Assembly: GCF_900105805.1 (NCBI RefSeq)
Contig: NZ_LT629788.1
Location: forward strand, 5,626,501-5,690,500
Length of the DNA: 64,000 nucleotides
Reading direction: 5' to 3'
Origin: Pseudomonas moraviensis
GTDB lineage: Bacteria; Pseudomonadota; Gammaproteobacteria; Pseudomonadales; Pseudomonadaceae
Under the pieces are notes generated by a model. The model did no database searches. It saw only the letters and a list, made by a program, of their open reading frames with translations, and had not been told where the DNA came from. Positions 58,597 through 64,000 of the stretch are shown here, one piece after another. Made by a program: the position numbers and the translations under genes. Position 1 is the first letter of the stretch; each line of letters begins with the position of its first letter.

Positions 58597-59702
58597 CACA
58601 GCGCTCCGGCGGTTACGGCAGGGGTCGAGGCGCGCCGGGTCCAGCGCAGATTCAGGCGTGGCCGATAGAGAATCAGCACGTCACAGGCGAGCAGGAAAAA
58701 CAGCATCATGCCCTGGAACAACTGGGTGATTGCCTGCGGCAGATTGAGCGACATCTGCGCGCTCTCGCCGCCGATGTACAGCAGTGCCATCAGCAGGCTC
58801 GAGCACAGAATGCCGAGCGGATTGAGGCGCCCGAGAAACGCCACGGTGATCGCCGCGTAGCCATAACCCGGCGACACCTGCGGCACCAGTTGGCCGATCG
58901 GCCCGGTGACTTCGCAAACCCCGGCGAGCCCCGCCAGCCCGCCGCTGATCAACAGCGCCAGCCAGATCAGGCGCTTCTCGCGAAAGCCGACGAAGCCTGC
59001 CGCACGCTTGTCCAGACCGAGCACTTTGATCTGGAAACCGATAAAGCTTTTCTGCAGCAACACCCACACCGCGACCAGCGCGAGCAGGGCGAAATACACC
59101 CCGGCATGAACCCGCCCGTCCTCCAGCAGCAGCGGCAAACGACTGGCGTCGCCGAACATCGCCGACTCGGGGAAATTGAAGCCCGCCGGATCCTTGAGCG
59201 GACCATGTACGCAGAACAGCAGCAGGTTCAATGCGATGTAATTGAGCATGATGCTGGTGAGGATTTCGTTGGCGTTGAAGCGTGTGCGCAGCCACGCGGT
59301 AAGCCCGGCCCATGCGGCACCGGCAAAGGTGCCGGTCAGCAGAATCAGCACCAGCGCCCAACGACTTTGCACATCGATAATGTTCACCGCCACCGCACTG
59401 CCGGCCAGCGCGCCGAGGAGCAATTGGCCTTCGGCGCCGATGTTCCAGATACGCGCCTGATAGGCCACGGCCAGTCCCAGTGCGCAGAGCAGAATCGGCA
59501 GCGCCTTGACCAGTAATTCGGACACGCCATACAGATCGCTGAGCGGTGCAATCAGCAGCGTGTGCAAGGTTTGCAGTGGTTCGTGGCCCAGCGCGATGAA
59601 CAACAGCGAGCCGCAGCCGAGAGTCAGCACCGCCGCCAATAACGGCGAGCACCACAGCATCAGGCGCGATTGCTGACCACGGGGTTCGAGAGAAAGCAGC
59701 AT
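58596..59702 (-). CDS. ABC transporter permease, BMP/nucleoside type (first)
   Basis: A 368-residue permease from ATG 59702, preceded by CGGAG. About ten hydrophobic segments; the conserved RIWNIGAEGQLLLGALAGSA and WLRTRFNANEILTSIMLNYI patterns and a KVLGLDKRAAGFVGFREKRL loop identify the YufP/NupP-like permease group. It starts 13 bases after the ATPase stop. Together with the second permease and the ATPase it forms an importer for nucleosides or purines. Confidence 0.92.
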   Translation of the reverse strand: MLLSLEPRGQQSRLMLWCSPLLAAVLTLGCGSLLFIALGHEPLQTLHTLLIAPLSDLYGVSELLVKALPILLCALGLAVAYQARIWNIGAEGQLLLGALAGSAVAVNIIDVQSRWALVLILLTGTFAGAAWAGLTAWLRTRFNANEILTSIMLNYIALNLLLFCVHGPLKDPAGFNFPESAMFGDASRLPLLLEDGRVHAGVYFALLALVAVWVLLQKSFIGFQIKVLGLDKRAAGFVGFREKRLIWLALLISGGLAGLAGVCEVTGPIGQLVPQVSPGYGYAAITVAFLGRLNPLGILCSSLLMALLYIGGESAQMSLNLPQAITQLFQGMMLFFLLACDVLILYRPRLNLRWTRRASTPAVTAGAL

Positions 59703-59715
59703 GGTTGAAACTCCG

Positions 59716-61263
59716 TTAAACCGAGGCGGCGCAAGGTGAGTGATCGAACTGGCCAGCCATCCACGCGCCGACATCGCTCAGTTGTGTCGCGCAGGTGTCT
59801 TGCAGCGCCGACAGACGCCCGCTGCACAGCGCGCCGAGGCGATCGCTGATCTGGAACAGTTCATCGAGGTCTTCGGAAATCACCAGGATCGCCGCGCCGG
59901 CATCGCGCAGGGCGATCAAGGCGCGATGAATGGTCGCGGCGGCGCCGACGTCGACGCCCCAGGTCGGGTGCGCGGCGATCAGTAATTTCGGCTGCTGAAG
60001 GATCTCCCGACCAAGGATGAATTTCTGCAGGTTGCCGCCGGAGAGGCTGCGCGCGGCGGTTTGCGTGCCTGGAGTTTTAACGCCGAAACGCTGGATGATC
60101 TGTTGCGCGAGGGCTTCGACTTTGCCGCGTTGAATCAGCCCGTGGCTGACCAGGCCTTGCTGGAAAGCACTGAGCAGGGCGTTATCGGCCAGACTCAACT
60201 CCGGCACCGCGCCGTGGCCGAGTCGGTCGGCGGGGACGAAGGCCAGGCCCAGTTTGCGCCGCGCATCCGGGCGCACGTCAGCGACGTTGCGCTCAGCGAA
60301 GCGAATGGTCGCCGCTTGCGCACGAGGCATGGGCTGTTCGCCGCTGAGCAGGGCGAGCAACTCGTCCTGTCCATTGCCCGCGACCCCGGCGATGCCGACG
60401 ATTTCGCCGCTGCGTACTTGCAAGTCGATGTCGTGCAGCGAGCAACCAAACGGGTCCGGATTGTGCCAACTCAACCCGTCAACCTGTAGAAAAGTCGCGC
60501 CACCGCTGACCTTCGGATACTCGCCAATCAACGCCGCCGCTTCGCCGACCATCAGTTGCGCCAGTTGCTGATCCGAACATTCGGCCGGCAGGCAATGTCC
60601 GGCAACCCGACCGCCGCGCAGCACCGTGGCGTTGTGGCACAAGGCGCGCACTTCACCGAGCTTGTGGCTGATAAACAGAATGCTGCAGCCCTCGGCGGCC
60701 AGGCGACGCAGGGTGATGAACAATTCGTCAGCCTCTTGCGGCGTCAGCACCGAGGTCGGCTCATCGAGAATCAACAGGCGGATGTCCTGCATCAGGCAAC
60801 GAATGATTTCTACCCGCTGCCGCTCGCCAATCGACAGGCTGTGGACAAGTCGCTCCGGTTCCAGCGCCATGCCATAACGCCGTGATACTTCGCGAATCTT
60901 CGGTTCCAGTTGCCTGGGCGTGCCCGCCGCCGCGCCCATCGCCAAGGCAATGTTCTGCGCGACGCTGAGGGTTTCGAACAGCGAGAAATGCTGGAACACC
61001 ATGCCGATGCCTAACTGCCGCGCCTGCGCCGGATTGCGGATCTGCACGCGCTGACCCTGCCAGAGCATTTCACCACTATCGCACTGGGTGACACCGTAAA
61101 TGATCTTCATCAACGTACTTTTGCCCGCGCCGTTTTCCCCGAGCAGGGCATGGATTTCACCCGGCGCGATGCTCAGGTCGATGGCATCGTTGGCCAGGCA
61201 ACCGGGGTAGCGTTTGCTGATCTGGCGCAGTTGCAGGCGCGGTGGGGAAGGGGCGATGGACAT
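59716..61263 (-). CDS. ABC transporter ATPase, double-domain (BMP/nucleoside importer)
   Basis: A 515-residue fused ATPase from ATG 61263. Domain 1 has Walker A ALLGENGAGKSTLMKI, LSIGERQRVEI and Walker B LLILDEPTSVL. Domain 2 retains ABC signature LSGGNLQKFILGREI but its Walker A reads AGVAGNGQDELLALL, lacking the Lys, as is usual for the second half of YufO/NupO-type ATPases. It energises uptake by the permeases that follow. First gene of the three-gene operon. Confidence 0.92.
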   Translation of the reverse strand: MSIAPSPPRLQLRQISKRYPGCLANDAIDLSIAPGEIHALLGENGAGKSTLMKIIYGVTQCDSGEMLWQGQRVQIRNPAQARQLGIGMVFQHFSLFETLSVAQNIALAMGAAAGTPRQLEPKIREVSRRYGMALEPERLVHSLSIGERQRVEIIRCLMQDIRLLILDEPTSVLTPQEADELFITLRRLAAEGCSILFISHKLGEVRALCHNATVLRGGRVAGHCLPAECSDQQLAQLMVGEAAALIGEYPKVSGGATFLQVDGLSWHNPDPFGCSLHDIDLQVRSGEIVGIAGVAGNGQDELLALLSGEQPMPRAQAATIRFAERNVADVRPDARRKLGLAFVPADRLGHGAVPELSLADNALLSAFQQGLVSHGLIQRGKVEALAQQIIQRFGVKTPGTQTAARSLSGGNLQKFILGREILQQPKLLIAAHPTWGVDVGAAATIHRALIALRDAGAAILVISEDLDELFQISDRLGALCSGRLSALQDTCATQLSDVGAWMAGQFDHSPCAASV

Positions 61264-61859
61264 GGCAGACTCGACTGACTTGGAGTTGTGCCTGTGGATA
61301 AAGCAATTTCCTGGCCATTGAGTCAGGAACGCTTTGCGCATCCGCCCGCAGGCACCGATGACAGCGCATCGGCGCTCTTTTTGACATGCTCCGAGGCACC
61401 AATTCAGCGCAAAGCCGTTGATCAGGCTCCAGTTTTGCTCGCGTCAGGTTGGTTAAAAAACGAGCAATTGCCCAGGGGCTAGGCCAATCCAGCGCCTGCG
61501 GCGGTCATGAACGGCTTATCCACAGGTTGCTCCACAGTAATTGTGCGCAAGCGTTGAGGCCGGGCATAAGCACTGCACTGCTTTCTTCTAATGGTGATAA
61601 ACGACGGTAACTGTTTGTTTTTACGCTGGATTTCCGTTTCGTCGGATCAATTGAACGAAAAGTGAACAAATCGCGCAAAGCCGCGTGACAGAAGGGTTAC
61701 AGCGGTATGTACTCAGGTTATCCACAGTCGGGTGCACAGCAGGTGTGGGCAACTTGCCAATTGGGGAATGCCCTAAAAGATCGCAGCCTTCGGCAGCTCC
61801 TACAGTTGGAATGCGAGACCCCCGTAGGAGCTGCCGAAGGCTGCGATCTTTTGATCTTC
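61264..61859. other. Non-coding region with three perfect DnaA boxes
   Basis: This roughly 600-bp gap between the ABC operon and yigZ has no convincing gene. Perfect DnaA boxes TTATCCACA lie at 61516-61524 and 61718-61726 (plus strand) and 61293-61301 (minus strand). The right end is occupied by a REP doublet. No dnaA, dnaN or gidA gene is nearby. Confidence 0.7.
61775..61852. repeat. REP doublet of the second family, outward arrangement
   Basis: TCGCAGCCTTCGGCAGCTCC and its partner GGAGCTGCCGAAGGCTGCGA over 78 bp, directly after the yigZ stop (leftward gene), so it may form its 3' end. Confidence 0.9.
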
Positions 61860-62441
61860 TCAACGCTGCAACAGAATCCGCCCACGACTCAGATCAGCCA
61901 ACTGGCTCTGCAGCAATTCAATCTGCGCCTCACCCACCGCCAACTTCAACTCAACGCCATTGGCGGTAAAGTTTTCCTCCACCACCAACCCACCCAGATC
62001 CGCCACGCGCAACTTCACCAGTGCCAGTTCGGCAAATCCGCAGGCGCAGCACAGGGGCACGCGGCTGATCAATTCGACTTTTTCCGCCGCTTGCAGGCAC
62101 TTGTTAGCGCCGCCGCCATAGGCTCGGGCCAGGCCGCCAGTGCCCAATTGGATGCCGCCGTACCAGCGGATCACCAGGACTGCGACCTGATCGCAGTCCT
62201 GGGCTTCGATCGCTGCCAGAATAGGGCGCCCGGCGGTGCCGCCCGGTTCGCCGTCGTCAGTGCTGCGATACTGCGCCCCGAGTTTCCACGCCCAGCAATT
62301 GTGCGTGGCGTTCAAATCGCTGTGCTGCTCGAAAAATGCCTGCGCGTCGGCGGGGCTGCCGATCGGCGTCGCCAGGGTGATGAAGCGGCTTTTGCGAATC
62401 TCTTCGCGGTACTCGCAAAGACCGCTGAGGGTGAAAGGCAT
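61860..62441 (-). CDS. yigZ: YigZ/IMPACT-family protein
   Basis: A 193-residue protein. The N-terminal IMPACT (UPF0029) domain has KSRFITLATPIGSPADAQAF, the ATHNCWAWKLG strand and DDGEPGGTAGRPIL loop, then VLVIRWYGGIQLGTGGLARA. The C-terminal domain (LVKLRVADLGGLVVEENF) is a ferredoxin-like fold. YigZ is a widely conserved protein of uncertain function. It starts seven bases after the TetR gene stop, so the two are likely co-transcribed. Confidence 0.92.
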   Translation of the reverse strand: MPFTLSGLCEYREEIRKSRFITLATPIGSPADAQAFFEQHSDLNATHNCWAWKLGAQYRSTDDGEPGGTAGRPILAAIEAQDCDQVAVLVIRWYGGIQLGTGGLARAYGGGANKCLQAAEKVELISRVPLCCACGFAELALVKLRVADLGGLVVEENFTANGVELKLAVGEAQIELLQSQLADLSRGRILLQR

Positions 62442-62448
62442 AAACGTC

Positions 62449-63099
62449 TTATAGAGAAGGAGTGAGGCCGCAGCCTTTGAGAATGATGCGGATCAGGTTG
62501 TTGCCGGCGTCTTCCATGTCCTGCTTGGTCAACTTGCTGCGCCCGGTGACCCGGCAGATCTGCGTGGCGAAGTCGGCATAGTGCTGAGTGCTGCCCCACA
62601 GCAGGAAGATCAGATGCACCGGATCGACCGGGTCCATTTTGCCTGCATCGATCCACGCCTGAAACACCGCTGCGCGCCCGGTGAACCAAGCGCGGTAATC
62701 CTGATTGAAATATTCACTCAGGCATTCGCCGCCACTGATCACTTCCATGGCGAATATCCGCGAGGCCTGGGGCTGGCGTCGGGAGAATTCCATCTTCGCG
62801 CGGATGTAGCGGGTCAGCGCTTCGGCCGGATCATCCTCGGCGGTAAGGGTGTTGAAGGTGCTGTCCCACAACTCGATGATGTTGCTCAGCACCGCCACAT
62901 ACAAACCGAGTTTGTTGGTGAAGTAGTAATGCAGGTTGGCCTTGGGCAATCCGGCATTCTGCGCGATGGTGTTCATGCTGGTGCCTTTGAACCCGTGACG
63001 GGCGAACTCGTCCTCGGCGGCTTTGAGAATGGTCTCTTCGTTCTTCTGACGAATGCGGCTGGCGGGTTTGCCGCCGTGGGCTGGGACTTCAAAGGTCAT
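62449..63099 (-). CDS. TetR/RutR-like transcriptional regulator
   Basis: A 216-residue regulator from ATG 63099, preceded by GGAAG. The helix-turn-helix is KAAEDEFARHGFKGTSMNTI and AQNAGLPKANLHYYFTNKLG. The C-terminal region (YFNQDYRAWFTGRAAVFQAW, HLIFLLWGSTQHYADFATQI) resembles RutR/YcdC. RutR-type regulators respond to pyrimidines or purines. Lying directly behind an NCS2 nucleobase permease gene it probably controls nucleobase uptake. yigZ follows. Confidence 0.9.
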   Translation of the reverse strand: MTFEVPAHGGKPASRIRQKNEETILKAAEDEFARHGFKGTSMNTIAQNAGLPKANLHYYFTNKLGLYVAVLSNIIELWDSTFNTLTAEDDPAEALTRYIRAKMEFSRRQPQASRIFAMEVISGGECLSEYFNQDYRAWFTGRAAVFQAWIDAGKMDPVDPVHLIFLLWGSTQHYADFATQICRVTGRSKLTKQDMEDAGNNLIRIILKGCGLTPSL

Positions 63100-63117
63100 A
63101 GGCACTTCCGGGATTGT

Positions 63118-63156
63118 CTGTGGGTGCAATCAGTTGCGTTGATAGCGCACCCACAG
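63118..63156. repeat. Inverted repeat between the NCS2 gene and the TetR gene
   Basis: CTGTGGGTGC (63118-63127) and GCACCCACAG (63147-63156) form a perfect 10-bp stem with a 19-base loop. It could be the end of the NCS2 transcript or an operator. No T-run follows on the minus strand, so it is not a typical terminator. Confidence 0.55.
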
Positions 63157-63187
63157 GCATCCGACAAGTCCTTGCGCGGAAAAACAG

Positions 63188-64000
63188 TTACGCCTGTTCG
63201 ATCTTGTTCAATGGCGCGGGGCTTTTGGCCGCCGCAGTTTTGCCTTCCGGCAACAGCAGACACAGGAAGATTGCCGTCAGCCCGCCGCTGGTGATCGCCG
63301 AGTCGAACAGGTTCTGCACCAGTTTCGGCAGCAGGTGCAGCAGGTTCGGTTGCGCAGCGATGCCGAGGCCAACGCCGAACGAAGTGGCGATGATCAGCAT
63401 GCTGCGCCGGTCCAGCGGCGACTGCGCGAGAATGCGCACGCCCGCCGCCGCCACCGCGCCGAACATCACCAGCGTCGCACCGCCCAGCACCGGTTTCGGT
63501 ATCTGTTGCAGCACCGCGCCGATCATCGGGAACAGGCCGAGGCAGAACAGGATCGCGCCGATGTACAGGCCGACGTAGCGGCTGGCGACGCCCGTCAGCT
63601 GAATCACACCGTTGTTCTGGGCGAAGGTCGTGTTGGGGAACGCGCTGAAGGTCGCCGCGATCATGCAGCTCACACCGTCACCGAGCACGCCGCCACGCAG
63701 GCGACTTATATAAGAAGGGCCGCTGATGGGCTGGCGGGCGAGCATGCAATTGGCGGTGAGGTCACCGACGGTTTCGAGGGTGCTGATCAGATAAATCAGC
63801 GCGACCGGCAGGAAAGCTGTCCAGTCGAAGTTGAATCCGAACTTGAACGGCGTAGGAAAACTCACCAGCGGCAAGTCAGGCAATGGCTGCGGCAGCAAAT
63901 TCCCACTCAACCAAGCCGCTAGACTGCCGAGCACCAGTCCGATGATGATCGCCGACAGCCTTACCCACGGCGTATTCGAGCGGTTGAGCAGAATGATCGT
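63188..64000 (-). CDS. NCS2-family nucleobase:cation symporter, C-terminal part
   Basis: The frame is open to the right window edge and covers about 270 C-terminal residues; the N-terminus is outside. It shows several membrane helices, the motif DWTAFLPVALIYLISTLETV with Glu at the expected substrate position, and GVLGDGVSCMIAATFSAFPN leading to TTFAQNNGVIQLTGVASRYV, the NCS2/UraA signature (QNNGVIxxTGVASR). Such carriers import xanthine, uric acid or uracil with H+. The TetR regulator and the purine deaminases fit a purine substrate. Confidence 0.92.
   Translation of the reverse strand, partial: TIILLNRSNTPWVRLSAIIIGLVLGSLAAWLSGNLLPQPLPDLPLVSFPTPFKFGFNFDWTAFLPVALIYLISTLETVGDLTANCMLARQPISGPSYISRLRGGVLGDGVSCMIAATFSAFPNTTFAQNNGVIQLTGVASRYVGLYIGAILFCLGLFPMIGAVLQQIPKPVLGGATLVMFGAVAAAGVRILAQSPLDRRSMLIIATSFGVGLGIAAQPNLLHLLPKLVQNLFDSAITSGGLTAIFLCLLLPEGKTAAAKSPAPLNKIEQA

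Noticed and set aside
61293..61726. Chromosome replication origin
   Set aside because: DnaA boxes are present, but dnaA, dnaN, gidA and rpmH are not adjacent; only a secondary DnaA-binding locus can be proposed.

Overview
The window looks like chromosomal DNA of a fluorescent Pseudomonas, most likely the P. fluorescens group. Codon use is GC-rich, and many gene neighbourhoods match P. aeruginosa synteny that I know: gcbA-DUF2333-Nudix-SUI1-speA, the pprA/fppA/pprB/tad/rcp/flp locus, cueR-copA, and the adenine deaminase / oxygenase / 8-oxoguanine deaminase purine group. Intergenic gaps are full of REP doublets built on GGAG-GAGCCTGCTCGCG cores. No tRNA, rRNA, CRISPR array, prophage or transposase gene was seen. 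All names come from reading the sequence; no database search was run.

Layout. 0-5.4 kb: a truncated diguanylate cyclase gene (gcbA), a DUF2333 membrane protein, a Nudix hydrolase, a SUI1-type factor and arginine decarboxylase speA. 5.6-12.1 kb: an orphan VgrG-DUF4123 pair with no cargo gene, a MATE exporter, a MazG-like pyrophosphohydrolase, the tRNA methyltransferase cmoM and two tandem DUF4136 lipoproteins. 12.2-28.7 kb: a complete Tad/Flp pilus locus (tadG, sensor pprA, a TadE-like pseudopilin, prepilin peptidase fppA, regulator pprB, DUF3613-tadDCBAZ-rcpAC, flp) plus a stand-alone receiver protein. 29.4-32.8 kb: a TpsB/FhaC-type outer-membrane transporter next to a glycine-rich collagen-like lipoprotein. 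Together with the Tad locus this makes a surface-appendage and adhesion island of about 20 kb. Two direct repeats of about 345 bp and a tandem REP array lie within it.

33-38.3 kb: a MaoC hydratase, FabG-type reductase and thiolase (a fatty acyl module), then a RIO-type kinase. 38.4-44.8 kb: an MFS transporter and a copper block (cueR, copA, copZ with two CueR-type operators), then a Bcr/CflA exporter. 44.9-49.6 kb: an oxidoreductase with a divergent LysR regulator, an ArsR-like regulator and an MFS symporter. 49.7-64 kb: genes mainly for purine uptake and salvage, namely adenine/adenosine deaminase, a 2OG-Fe(II) oxygenase, a BMP-family binding protein, 8-oxoguanine deaminase, a complete BMP-type ABC transporter (ATPase and two permeases), YigZ, a TetR regulator and an NCS2 nucleobase permease cut by the window end. 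ChaA and a MerR-controlled SDR/membrane-protein group are interspersed.

Points most worth a second look: the collagen-like lipoprotein/TpsB pair; three perfect DnaA boxes within 434 bp of mostly non-coding DNA at 61.3-61.7 kb; the 73-bp tandem REP array; the structured leader of the DUF6124 gene; and REP elements that supply a Shine-Dalgarno sequence in one gene and C-terminal codons in another.
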